Below are positions 24,708 through 33,632 of a DNA stretch of 64,000 nucleotides, piece after piece (within the stretch, counting starts at the first letter, position 1; every line of letters begins with the position of its first letter). Where the stretch lies: the NCBI GenBank assembly GCA_016180845.1, contig JACPAK010000001.1, forward strand, positions 737,707 through 801,706. Reading direction: 5' to 3'. The position numbers and the translations under genes were made by a program. Below the pieces are notes generated by a model. It did no database searches. It worked only from the letters and a program-made list of their open reading frames with translations, and had not been told where the DNA came from. The DNA is from Deltaproteobacteria bacterium. GTDB lineage: Bacteria; UBA10199; JACPAL01.

Positions 24708-27047
24708 TTAGACACTTCTTACTACATAAGAGAGCAGGTTGCCAGACTTAAATAGGGAATGGAACAGTCTCTCAAGTATTTTTTGAACAACAGGAAACTT
24801 CTTTAAGTTCTTTCTGTGGAAAAACGATGTGTAACTTTTCAACTCAAGCACCTCGAAATCTTTATAAAACTCATTTTCTAGCACATTAGAGTCGAAGCCG
24901 ATTTCCCTGTCAACACCATATTGAGATTGTTCTATCGGACTATGAAATTCGGCAATCTGAAAGATTTCTTCTTTTGAATAATGAAGCTTTTGCCCATATA
25001 AATTTGATAGATAGTGATTCATTGTCTCCAATTTTTGATCGTCGAACGTCTTCCCCCCTCCCAGGCGCTTAAAAAGGCTTGCCAGGAGGGCAGCGATTCT
25101 GTTCCTAAAAAAACGTTTGTTTGGTTCATGCGCCCCGATGAAAATCCCACCTGGTTTTAGTAGCTTTTTCAATCGCTCAAGAATTGTCTTGGGATCGTAA
25201 AAATGATGAAGAACACTATTGATGGCGATAATATCAAAATACTTTTCGTTTTTCTCAATGGTTTCGAAGCTGGATTCAAACCTAAAATAGCCTTTTTTAA
25301 GGTATGATTTCGCTGTTTCAAGAATTTCCTTATTAGAATCGTAAACCACGAAATCCTGAACACGATCCTGGAGCTGATGCAGCCCCTGGAATGTCTGCCC
25401 GACAAATCCTGCTCCCGCACCGAAATCGAGGATATTGATTTTTTTGTCTTTTAGGGGACCCGAGAGGAGCCGATGAAACTGGTGACTCCACCATTGGCCA
25501 TCGCCTTCATAGATCTCCGGGTGTTCCTCGATGTAGTCGTTTGAGAAGGCGGAATAAAAAGCATTGTTCATATCGGCGACCCATTTTGTCTTTTCTGCCT
25601 CGGCATCGATATTCGCAAAGGCCTCGAGGAAGACCCGACCTCGAGCCTTATTGGGATAAGGGATCCCCAAAAGGTAAGCAATATTACACGGGATATCCAT
25701 AATGCTGTAGCGTTCTTCATACACGTATCCCTTTTTGAGATGTTTGCCCCATAGGATACAGGGGACATATTTTTCCCCCGGCCGAATTTTGTAAGAGTGG
25801 TCGATCTCGCTCGTGCCATGATCCGAGGTGACAATCAATGCGGTGTCCTCTGCCAGATTGTTTAATTTGAGCCACTCCACAAACTCACCAATTCGCCGGT
25901 CGATTCGGATAATAGCGTTTTTGTAGTCCTCTGAAGTCGATCCATAGGCATGTCCGAGAAAGTCGGCCTCACTGAAATCGGTGACAAATAATCGTGTTTT
26001 TGAATCTCGTAAGAGATCTTCTTTAAGAAGCTTCATCATCTCATCGTCAGAATGATAAATTGAATGGGTTGGTAGCGAGATAACCTTTACCTCCCATTCC
26101 TTTTTGGCAAAGTGCTTCATGTGCATCGAACCATAAATCTTCGTGGGGGTAATGTCTGGAAGCCCTTCGACGCGGATCTCCTGTCCGAAATTGTTGTCTC
26201 GAATCCCATGAACCTCGGGGGGACAACCGGTCATCAAGCTGGCAAAGCCGGGGTTTGTCAAGGCACGATAGATTGTCTCCAGACCGTTTTTGAAACGAGC
26301 CCCTTCCGAGGCAAGTTTTTCCAGATTCGGGAGTTTTAGGGTCCGAAAGACATCATAACGACATCCATCAATAGCAAGAAGGATAACCCGTTTGTATTGA
26401 GCTCCGTGGTGAGGAACCCTGAAGTTTTTTGAGTATTTGTTTCGGGGACGGACAGCGTAAGTCAAAAGGCCGGCGAGGAGGATCAGGCCCCAGAGGGCGA
26501 GGTTTATTGTTGGTGATTTGGGAATTTGAGATACGTAGAGGAGGAGAGTCAAATGAAGAGAAAAATAAACGCTGATCAAAAATGAGACTGTTGTTGGCGC
26601 AATAGTGATTAATGACCACAGGAATTTCTTCGGGATGATGCCCAAATTTCGCCCCACGATGGAGTCAGGAACTCCCATAAAAATCGCCTGAATGAGAGCA
26701 AAAATAATGATATTTGGGATAAGAGATTGAAGGGCGATACTTCCTCCAGCGTAAGAAATGAGAAGAATGAAAGCTGGGAGATTAAACAAGATGAAAGTAG
26801 GGTAGAAGTCGGCAATTCTAAGAATGATGAAAAAGGCGATCAAGGAGACGAACATCGTCAAGAGGGCAATCGGGTTCAAGTAAACATCCGTTAATTTCAA
26901 GTACCAAACAAGAAACGTCAGAGAGGCGAGTCCGGAAAAGATGAAGAACGAGTTTAAGGTATTGAAGAAGTAAAGGAGGCGTGTACAGGCATCCTCCACT
27001 TTTTCGTTATAGAATAAGCGGACTAATTTGAGAATTATTGTTGTCAT
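24708..27047 (-). CDS. Membrane protein fused to a type I phosphodiesterase/alkaline phosphatase domain and a SAM methyltransferase domain
   Basis: 779 residues in three parts. Residues 30-205 hold about six membrane helices. Residues 217-475 are an alkaline-phosphatase-superfamily domain with metal and catalytic residues in LLAIDGCRYD (D227), RALTNPGF (T264 as nucleophile), DFSEADFLGH (about 357-366) and VTSDHG with H417. Residues 535-690 are a class I methyltransferase with motif I ILDFGAGAGFVG (539-550). Domains on both faces of a membrane, or all on one face, are hard to reconcile, since phosphodiesterases of this kind are often periplasmic and SAM is cytoplasmic. It overlaps the GT9 gene stop by 4 bases. 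Confidence 0.82.
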   Translation of the reverse strand: MTTIILKLVRLFYNEKVEDACTRLLYFFNTLNSFFIFSGLASLTFLVWYLKLTDVYLNPIALLTMFVSLIAFFIILRIADFYPTFILFNLPAFILLISYAGGSIALQSLIPNIIIFALIQAIFMGVPDSIVGRNLGIIPKKFLWSLITIAPTTVSFLISVYFSLHLTLLLYVSQIPKSPTINLALWGLILLAGLLTYAVRPRNKYSKNFRVPHHGAQYKRVILLAIDGCRYDVFRTLKLPNLEKLASEGARFKNGLETIYRALTNPGFASLMTGCPPEVHGIRDNNFGQEIRVEGLPDITPTKIYGSMHMKHFAKKEWEVKVISLPTHSIYHSDDEMMKLLKEDLLRDSKTRLFVTDFSEADFLGHAYGSTSEDYKNAIIRIDRRIGEFVEWLKLNNLAEDTALIVTSDHGTSEIDHSYKIRPGEKYVPCILWGKHLKKGYVYEERYSIMDIPCNIAYLLGIPYPNKARGRVFLEAFANIDAEAEKTKWVADMNNAFYSAFSNDYIEEHPEIYEGDGQWWSHQFHRLLSGPLKDKKINILDFGAGAGFVGQTFQGLHQLQDRVQDFVVYDSNKEILETAKSYLKKGYFRFESSFETIEKNEKYFDIIAINSVLHHFYDPKTILERLKKLLKPGGIFIGAHEPNKRFFRNRIAALLASLFKRLGGGKTFDDQKLETMNHYLSNLYGQKLHYSKEEIFQIAEFHSPIEQSQYGVDREIGFDSNVLENEFYKDFEVLELKSYTSFFHRKNLKKFPVVQKILERLFHSLFKSGNLLSYVVRSV

Positions 27048-28240
27048 CTCACGGCTGTCTGGAATGTTGTTGAAGCCTCGTTCGGTTGTCTAAGCATTTC
27101 ATAAACTTTGGTCAGGACAGCTTGAGGGGGGATCTGCTTCAGGCACTGATTGTCTCTGCAGGTCGTTATTTTATTATAAAGGATATTCATGCAAGGGCTG
27201 CAATAGATTCCTTTATAAAAACTAAAATGCTTTTCTCCGGAGTGACCATAAAGTTCGGGTGTCTCAGGGCCAAAAAGGCCCACCGTTTTTGTTCCCAGAG
27301 CGGCTGCCCAATGAAGCGGTCCTGAATCATTGGTGACAAGCAAATCAGCGATACTGAGGAGAGCAAAAGTTTCGTTGAGAGAAAGCTTGCCAGAGAGATT
27401 CTCAACGTTGACTCCTTCAATTCCACTCAAAATATCCTCCCCCGTGTCAAAATCTTCCTTACCGCCGATAAGAAGAACTTTTCGATCTGGTTTTGTCAGG
27501 AGATGTTGAATGACATATTTAAAATATTCACCAGGCCATTTTCGTAAGTCTGAAAGCTCAGAGGCGTTCGGATTCACCAGGACAATTTCATTGAAGTTGT
27601 CTGCAAGCGATTCGGCTTTTTTAAGGTCATTCGTGTTAAATTTGAGCTGGCTATAATCATCAAGAGGAAATTTTGGTGCGCCTAGATAAATTGCGTAGTT
27701 GGCGAATATCTCTGTAATGTGTCTTCGGTAATTAAAGTAGACGGGGATCGTCGTATAGAGTCTTCTCATCAATTGTTTTTCAACAAAGGCCATTCGAAGC
27801 TTGGCCAGAGAGAGAATGATGATGATCAATGGAAAGTTGCAGTAAAATTCAAGATCCATGAAGATATCTGGTTTGTGAAACGAGAAGAAAAACCGAAAAA
27901 CATCCCGTGTGAATTTGAAAAAGTTGCTTCGGTCAAAAGTGATAATTCGATCAACCTCGCTTATGTTTTGGCAGAAGGACCGATTTTGATCAAAGGTGAC
28001 AAAGGTAATTCTCGCATTTTTGAAATGAGATTTAAGGCCTCTGATCATCGGTGTTGCGAGGAGGATACTTCCCATTCCAAAATATTTGGAGATAAAGATG
28101 TTTCGCACCTCCAGAGGTTTTGTCACCGGATTGCTATTTCTACGGCCGACAAGACATTGTATCAGATGAAGGGGAAGCAGAAGTGTAAGAACAATAGTTC
28201 CAAAATAGTGATCAATCTTGCTCATGAGGCCAAATTTCAT
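27044..28240 (-). CDS. Glycosyltransferase family 9 (heptosyltransferase-like)
   Basis: 398 residues. The N-terminal IFISKYFGMGSILLATP and the C-terminal NDSGPLHWAAALGTKTVGLFGP motif with the following TPELYGHSG are hallmarks of ADP-heptose:LPS heptosyltransferases. A Cys-rich tail (CSPCMN...CRDNQC) is common in this family. A short hydrophobic segment near residue 20 may anchor it. With GmhA, HldE and HldD in the same operon, heptose transfer to an LPS core is the simplest role; transfer of another NDP sugar remains possible. Confidence 0.88.
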   Translation of the reverse strand: MKFGLMSKIDHYFGTIVLTLLLPLHLIQCLVGRRNSNPVTKPLEVRNIFISKYFGMGSILLATPMIRGLKSHFKNARITFVTFDQNRSFCQNISEVDRIITFDRSNFFKFTRDVFRFFFSFHKPDIFMDLEFYCNFPLIIIILSLAKLRMAFVEKQLMRRLYTTIPVYFNYRRHITEIFANYAIYLGAPKFPLDDYSQLKFNTNDLKKAESLADNFNEIVLVNPNASELSDLRKWPGEYFKYVIQHLLTKPDRKVLLIGGKEDFDTGEDILSGIEGVNVENLSGKLSLNETFALLSIADLLVTNDSGPLHWAAALGTKTVGLFGPETPELYGHSGEKHFSFYKGIYCSPCMNILYNKITTCRDNQCLKQIPPQAVLTKVYEMLRQPNEASTTFQTAVR

Positions 28241-28249
28241 GGAGGGACC

Positions 28250-30091
28250 TTAGGAAATAGCTTCGGTGCAATACCCTTTACTATAGTCGATTTTTACCAT
28301 GCGTCGCTCGCGATGCGAACGATGTGCCGCAGAAATGACGAGGGCTGTGTCGAGACCTCTTTGGAGAGAAATCGGAGATGACTCTGGTTTAAGCTCGCCG
28401 GTCAGAAGGCGTTCAAAATGGAGCATTTCTCGAAAAAAATCATCCGGTCGTTTTTTGGGGATGAGGATTTCGCTTTTATCTCCTGTTTCACTGTAACAAA
28501 AAACAGCATCCTCGGAGGGTTTCCAACCACATACCCATTCGATGGCCGCCTTGTTGCCTTGGATTCGTGCCCACTTCCGGGGTGGACGTGTCACAACATC
28601 CTGGATGATTCTTCCTAAGAGTCCCTTTTCCGTTTTGACAGAGAGGCTTGCAAGCCGATCATAATCGGCCCCATCTTTTTGAGAGAAATCGATTACCGCG
28701 GTTACTTCAGAGATCCTTCCTGCACCCAAGCAATGTGCAAAGTGTTGCCAGAGATTGGTTGCATGGGAATGCTCGCCGCTAGCCCCGCCCCCTTTCTTCC
28801 AGAAGCCCAGGTAACTACTCGAAATACTTGGCAGCCAGGGATGCGCAGCGAAGATTCCTCCCCAATATTCTCGAAATTCGACATCCAATGTTTCGATTTT
28901 ACCGATGATCTCTTCTGACAGAAGTTTTTCCACCTGAAGCGTATTTTCCCCCAGGACATGGTCAAATCCAACGCAGACGGCAACGCCTTTCTTTTTGGCC
29001 TTTTCAAAAAAAGCTTGTGCTCCTTCCAAGGAAGGTGGGCAAACTGGCTTCTCCAGCTGGATCAGTCGTGGTGACTCCTCAAGACAATCGATGGCAATTT
29101 TCATTCGAATGTCGGGAGGGGTTCCAAGAAAAATCATGTCGAATCCGCCACGAGGGGCTTCGGCGACCGTACACAGTTGGATACCTTTATCCCACTGACC
29201 ATAGCGACTTGGGTAGATGGATGCTTGAGTTCTTCGAAGCGCTTCTGGATCGACATCACAAAGAGTGACATCCCATCCCATTCGTCGGGCTGCCTGAGCA
29301 AGATGGTTACCGATCGATCCGGCACCAAGAATCTTCACCTTGCGTATTGGGCGGTTTCCCAAGGTCATCGCTTCGTTTCGCTTTTTGAGGAGCAATTCTG
29401 CAAGCTCAAAGTCAAGCGGGCTGTCGATGTTTACGGAAACCTCTTCTGGCATGACATAACCAAGAATCCTGTCCCCAGATAATGACTTCTTTTCGAGAAT
29501 CGATTTTGCGCGAATAATTTCTACCGAACCATTTTGAGTGTAGGCACCGGGTAGCTTTTGGCGTGGGTAGTTGTAAGACTCCCGAATTCCATAAGCATTT
29601 TCCGGTGTAAATGGGATTAAAGAGCAGTCTTCGAGACGCCACATTTTTAGTGGATGTTCACTGGCTAAGGTCACGGATCGAACGCAGTCAGCCTTTTGAT
29701 TTTTCAGGAAGATCTTGAGGGCCTCCTGAATGTGAGTCGCTTGACGAAGGGGGGATGTTGGTCTCAGTTGAATGACAATGTCGGGAATGTAATTCTCATT
29801 TTCTTGAAGCCATTGAAGACAGTGAAGGAAAACAGGAAGATCCTGAACATGATCTTCTGCAAGTTCTTTTGGCCGGAGAAAGGGGACCTCGGCTCCATAC
29901 TGTTTGGCAACCTTGGCGATTTCTTCATCATCAGTACTCACGATCACCCTCTCAACTTCAGGGCATTTTCTGGCCTCCTCAATCGAATAAGCGATCATCG
30001 GCTTTCCAGCCAACATCTTGATGTTCTTTCGGGGGATCGATTTGGATCCTCCACGAGCCGGGATCAGCACAATAATTTTTGTATTTGTCAT
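28250..30091 (-). CDS. Fusion of CMP-nonulosonate cytidylyltransferase (NeuA-like) and Gfo/Idh/MocA oxidoreductase
   Basis: 613 residues using ATG 30091: it makes an ATGA overlap with gmhA and has GGAGG eight bases upstream; a GTG at 30106 is also open. Residues 1-235 are NeuA-like (PARGGSKSIPRKN at 11-23, STDDEEIA near 52, QLRPTSPLR near 108). Residues 250-613 are a Gfo/Idh/MocA oxidoreductase (ILGAGSIGNHLAQA, and LEKPVCP with the conserved EKP). It would activate a sialic-acid-like sugar with CMP and oxidise or reduce a related sugar. The NeuB fusion is 14 kb downstream in the same operon. Confidence 0.9.
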   Translation of the reverse strand: MTNTKIIVLIPARGGSKSIPRKNIKMLAGKPMIAYSIEEARKCPEVERVIVSTDDEEIAKVAKQYGAEVPFLRPKELAEDHVQDLPVFLHCLQWLQENENYIPDIVIQLRPTSPLRQATHIQEALKIFLKNQKADCVRSVTLASEHPLKMWRLEDCSLIPFTPENAYGIRESYNYPRQKLPGAYTQNGSVEIIRAKSILEKKSLSGDRILGYVMPEEVSVNIDSPLDFELAELLLKKRNEAMTLGNRPIRKVKILGAGSIGNHLAQAARRMGWDVTLCDVDPEALRRTQASIYPSRYGQWDKGIQLCTVAEAPRGGFDMIFLGTPPDIRMKIAIDCLEESPRLIQLEKPVCPPSLEGAQAFFEKAKKKGVAVCVGFDHVLGENTLQVEKLLSEEIIGKIETLDVEFREYWGGIFAAHPWLPSISSSYLGFWKKGGGASGEHSHATNLWQHFAHCLGAGRISEVTAVIDFSQKDGADYDRLASLSVKTEKGLLGRIIQDVVTRPPRKWARIQGNKAAIEWVCGWKPSEDAVFCYSETGDKSEILIPKKRPDDFFREMLHFERLLTGELKPESSPISLQRGLDTALVISAAHRSHRERRMVKIDYSKGYCTEAIS

Positions 30092-30672
30092 ACGATTGGC
30101 CTCCACGAAACTGTGTCAATAATTTCACAGAAGGTGTGAAGAATCATCATGTGACCTTCCTGAATTCTGGCTGTTTCATCTGAATCAACCTGCAAGAGAA
30201 GACAACGCCCCTTCATTTCGCCCCCCGATCTTCCAGTGAGTCCAATTACGTTAGTTTTCTTGCTCTTAGCTGCCTCAATGGCGTTAAGGATATTACGCGA
30301 ATTCCCGCTAGTACTTAACGCGATCAGGGTATCTTCCTCCTGACCTAAAGCCAGAACTTGGCGGGAAAAGACGTCGTTGAAGTGGTAGTCGTTCGAGATT
30401 GAAGTCAAGATCGAACTGTCTGTTGTCAAGGCAACGCAAGGGAGCGGAGAGCGATCTTCCTTGTATTTGCAGACAAACTCTGCCGCAAAGTGCTGTGCAT
30501 CAGCGGAACTGCCACCATTTCCTGCAATAAGGATTTTTCTCCCTTTTTTTAGAGTCTCAAGGATCAAATGTGAAGCCTGTTCGAAAGAGGCCATGAAACC
30601 ATCACTTTCAAGTGACTCAATGGTCGCTTGATGACGTCTCAATGAATTTTTTAGCGTAGAACGAAAAGTCAT
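30088..30672 (-). CDS. gmhA: Sedoheptulose-7-phosphate isomerase
   Basis: 194 residues, a single SIS domain. The phosphate-binding stretch AGNGGSSADAQHFAAEF and LIALSTSGNSRN match GmhA, as does the C-terminal HTFCEIID with its conserved His and Glu region. It converts sedoheptulose-7-phosphate to D-glycero-D-manno-heptose-7-phosphate, the substrate of HldE. It overlaps wecB upstream and the NeuA fusion downstream by 4 bases each. Confidence 0.94.
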   Translation of the reverse strand: MTFRSTLKNSLRRHQATIESLESDGFMASFEQASHLILETLKKGRKILIAGNGGSSADAQHFAAEFVCKYKEDRSPLPCVALTTDSSILTSISNDYHFNDVFSRQVLALGQEEDTLIALSTSGNSRNILNAIEAAKSKKTNVIGLTGRSGGEMKGRCLLLQVDSDETARIQEGHMMILHTFCEIIDTVSWRPIV

Positions 30673-31790
30673 GCTTGAAACGACTCCAGAGTCAAAGCAA
30701 TGCGATCACTCGCGGTTCCGTCTCCATAAGGGTTTCTAACCCGAGACATTTTTTTGTAAAGGGTTTCGTTTTGTAGAAGATGCCTCGTTTCCCGCACAAT
30801 GTCTTGGGTGGAACGACCGATGACCTTAGCCGCTCCTGCTTCAACTCCTTCCGGCCTTTCTGTTTTATTTCGAATGACAAGGACCGGTTTGCCCAGGGAG
30901 GGGGCCTCCTCTTGAATGCCTCCAGAATCGGTTAAGATGATGTAGGATTGGTCCATTAAGTAGACAAAAGGTTCATATTCCAGAGGTTCTAGGAGATGGA
31001 TTCGAGGATGTTGCCCCAGGATTTGATGAGCAGGGATTCGGATATTCGGATTCAGATGAACGGGGTAGACGATTTCAACATCAGGCTCTTGTTCGGCAAT
31101 CTGGTATAGCGAGTTACAAATATTTTCAAAATGTTCCCCAAAACTCTCCCGGCGATGGCCTGTCACCAGAATGAGTTTCTTGCTTGAATCCAGCATAGAG
31201 AAGCGCTCTTGAAAGATTTTTCTTCGGCCATCGCGGACTTTATGGACAACAGACAGCAAGGCATCGATCACCGTATTTCCTGTGACGACAATTTTCTCGC
31301 TGGCAACCCCCTCCCGGATCAAATTTTCACGGGCCTTTTCTGTCGCCGCAAAATGAAAATCAGTTAACACCCCTGTCAAACGACGATTAATTTCTTCCGG
31401 ATAAGGATGGTACTTATCATCGGTCCTCAAGCCTGCTTCGACGTGGGCGACGCGTATCTTCGAATAGAACCCGGCGAGACTGGCTGCAAATGTCGTTGTT
31501 GTGTCTCCTTGGACAATTAGCCAGTCCGGTTTGACCTCTTCAAAAACCTTTTTCAAAGCGACTAGGATTTCTGACGTGAGTTGCATCAAGTTCTGATTGG
31601 GTTTCATGACATTGAGATCGATATCGGGTTGAATGTTAAAGAGAGACAGGACTTGATCCAGCATTTCCCGATGTTGAGAGGTGACACAGACAACGACCTC
31701 AAATCCTTTCCGGTTTTTCAAGGCATGAATCACCGGAGCCAGTTTAATGGCTTCCGGACGGGTACCAAAAGTGACAAGAACTTTGATCAT
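30669..31790 (-). CDS. wecB: UDP-N-acetylglucosamine 2-epimerase (non-hydrolysing, WecB type)
   Basis: 373 residues. VTFGTRPEAIKLAPV at the N-terminus, HVEAGLRT near 138, VTGHRRESFG near 212 and LTDSGGIQEEAPSLGKPVLV near 285 are all WecB signatures. It makes UDP-ManNAc from UDP-GlcNAc at the cytoplasmic side. Two uses exist in the operon: oxidation to UDP-ManNAcA by the dehydrogenase at 8197-9519, or, if it is a hydrolysing NeuC relative, release of ManNAc for the NeuB-like synthase. Length and motifs favour the non-hydrolysing form. Confidence 0.9.
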   Translation of the reverse strand: MIKVLVTFGTRPEAIKLAPVIHALKNRKGFEVVVCVTSQHREMLDQVLSLFNIQPDIDLNVMKPNQNLMQLTSEILVALKKVFEEVKPDWLIVQGDTTTTFAASLAGFYSKIRVAHVEAGLRTDDKYHPYPEEINRRLTGVLTDFHFAATEKARENLIREGVASEKIVVTGNTVIDALLSVVHKVRDGRRKIFQERFSMLDSSKKLILVTGHRRESFGEHFENICNSLYQIAEQEPDVEIVYPVHLNPNIRIPAHQILGQHPRIHLLEPLEYEPFVYLMDQSYIILTDSGGIQEEAPSLGKPVLVIRNKTERPEGVEAGAAKVIGRSTQDIVRETRHLLQNETLYKKMSRVRNPYGDGTASDRIALTLESFQA

Positions 31791-31796
31791 TAGTGA

Positions 31797-32735
31797 CTAT
31801 GAACGAATGAGAAGATGGTGGGCGCAATAGTCGCGAATTCCATCTTCGATTTGATAAGAGGCAGTAAAGTTCAATTCCCGTTTTGCCCGACTCATGTCGG
31901 CCTCGGTATGAGGTTGAAAAAAAGAATAGGGGTTTTCAAAGTACTCCGGAGAAAAATCTGTCTTTAGGACATCGTTCAGAATGGCGATGATCCTGTTAAA
32001 AGAGGTCGGGTTTCCTGTCCCAACATTATAAACGGCATTGGAAGGAATCGAAGAGGTCTCCGCTGCCCTGAGAGTCATCTCAACGACGTCCTTGACATGG
32101 ATGAAGTCCCTTTTTTGTTCACCGTCCCGATAGATCCTTGGCCGGCGATTCGCGAGCATTTGCTGGCTCAGTTGATAGATCATGCTCGCATAATCTTTTT
32201 TGTGAGTTTCTCCAGGCCCATAAACGTTAAAATACCTCAATCCGACAATCCGCAGTGAAGGAGATTCGTTGACGGCGAGCGCTGCAAGATTTTCGAGCAG
32301 CAGCTTTGAAAAACCATACACATTAGCTGGTTGACGTTGTTTTTCCTCGCTTAATCGACCTTGGGTGACACCGTAAACAGCGGCGGAGGAGGCATAGACA
32401 ACGCGGCATCCGGTCTGACGGGCAACCTCGATGACATGCCGAAATCCTTCAACATTTTTCTGCAGCATCCTCGTCTGATCAATGACACGCGTGTCAGAAA
32501 TCGACGCGAGATGAAAAATAACGTCAGGATTTCGTTCGGTCAGTTTTGGGGTCATAAGGGGATCAGAAATATCCTGACAGAGGAGGTCTCCCTTGAAGCC
32601 GATCAGGTTTTTGAAATCGCCTGACTCAAGGGTGTCGACCACCGTGATGGAAGCGGCATTATATTTCTCTTGGAGTTTTAGAGTTAGGTTGGATCCAATG
32701 AATCCTGCCCCGCCTGTTACAATGATTTTCTTCAT
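31797..32735 (-). CDS. hldD: ADP-L-glycero-D-manno-heptose 6-epimerase
   Basis: 312 residues from ATG 32735, chosen because GGAGG lies six bases upstream; an extension of nine codons is open but lacks a site. TGGAGFIGSN binds NADP, YGFSK has the catalytic Tyr-Lys, and FNVYGPGETHKKDYASM with RDFIHVKDV and a C-terminal FFQPHTEADMS are characteristic of HldD. It finishes ADP-heptose made by GmhA and HldE. A 17-base gap separates it from the SDR gene upstream. Confidence 0.88.
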   Translation of the reverse strand: MKKIIVTGGAGFIGSNLTLKLQEKYNAASITVVDTLESGDFKNLIGFKGDLLCQDISDPLMTPKLTERNPDVIFHLASISDTRVIDQTRMLQKNVEGFRHVIEVARQTGCRVVYASSAAVYGVTQGRLSEEKQRQPANVYGFSKLLLENLAALAVNESPSLRIVGLRYFNVYGPGETHKKDYASMIYQLSQQMLANRRPRIYRDGEQKRDFIHVKDVVEMTLRAAETSSIPSNAVYNVGTGNPTSFNRIIAILNDVLKTDFSPEYFENPYSFFQPHTEADMSRAKRELNFTASYQIEDGIRDYCAHHLLIRS

Positions 32736-32752
32736 GTCTAACCTCCGCTGGC

Positions 32753-33622
32753 CTATTGCCAATCAAATCCCCTGTCACGAGGCACAATGCGTCTCATGGT
32801 AAAAATATCCGTCGTGCCGATTTCCTTCGCATGTTCTGTATGACGATGCCACTCATCATATTTGGCACTGATGACCCGTCCGTTCACCACCTCGGCATTG
32901 GAACCACTCACGAGGAAAAGGGCAAGAGAGGCTGCTGCCTCTATAGAGTCTCCACCGGTTTTTTTTCTTGCCTCAAGTAAATCCCATATTTCTTTTGGCA
33001 ATTTGTTCTTTCCTCCCGCGAGAGTCTCTTCAAACATCTTTGTATTGATAGCGCCAGGGGATATCGCACAGACCGTAACGCCGGTTTGTTTCAATTCTAA
33101 TGAGAGGTTTTCGGTTAGTCTGACAATAGCTGCCTTGGAGACGCTATAGGCGTCAATGAAAGGATTTGGAAGCAGCGCCCCACCACCCGAAAAGTTCAGG
33201 ATGCGCCCAAAGCGCCTTTTGAGCATCTCCGGCAAAACGGCCTTGATGCAATAAAAAGTGCCGTTGAGGTTTGTGTCGAGAGTTCTTTGCCACTCATCGC
33301 TCTTAATCTCAGACAGGGGCCCTATCGGACCGATCATTCCAGCTCCATTGATGAGGATGTCAATTTTTCCAAAGGCTTCTCGTGTTGAAGAGATCGCTTT
33401 CTGAACTTGTTGTTCGTTGCTGATATCGATTGGCAGGGTCATGACAGATGCCTTCCAGCTTTTTTTGATTTCGTCCGCCGAGGCCTCTAATTCATTTTGA
33501 CTTCGGGCAATGAGCGCTAGCGAACATCCCTCGGCTGCAAGTTTATTGGCGATTGCGAACCCGATTCCGCGATTTCCCCCGGTGATGACAGCTACTTTTT
33601 CTTTAAGAACAAGACCTGACAT
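32753..33622 (-). CDS. Classical short-chain dehydrogenase/reductase (3-ketoacyl-ACP reductase-like)
   Basis: 289 residues from ATG 33622, preceded by AAAGG; longer in-frame starts overlap the HAD gene and are unlikely. TGGNRGIG is the cofactor motif, NGAG follows, and YSVSKAA carries the catalytic Tyr and Lys. It resembles FabG-like reductases that also reduce keto sugars such as those in legionaminic and related nonulosonate pathways. In this operon a sugar ketone is the more likely substrate than a fatty acid, but the sequence does not prove it. Confidence 0.8.
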   Translation of the reverse strand: MSGLVLKEKVAVITGGNRGIGFAIANKLAAEGCSLALIARSQNELEASADEIKKSWKASVMTLPIDISNEQQVQKAISSTREAFGKIDILINGAGMIGPIGPLSEIKSDEWQRTLDTNLNGTFYCIKAVLPEMLKRRFGRILNFSGGGALLPNPFIDAYSVSKAAIVRLTENLSLELKQTGVTVCAISPGAINTKMFEETLAGGKNKLPKEIWDLLEARKKTGGDSIEAAASLALFLVSGSNAEVVNGRVISAKYDEWHRHTEHAKEIGTTDIFTMRRIVPRDRGFDWQ

Positions 33623-33632
33623 GATCGACCTT

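Noticed and set aside
27719-28381. A 220-codon plus-strand frame over the GT9 and NeuA-fusion genes
   Set aside because: Antisense to two genes with clear motifs; no signal of its own.
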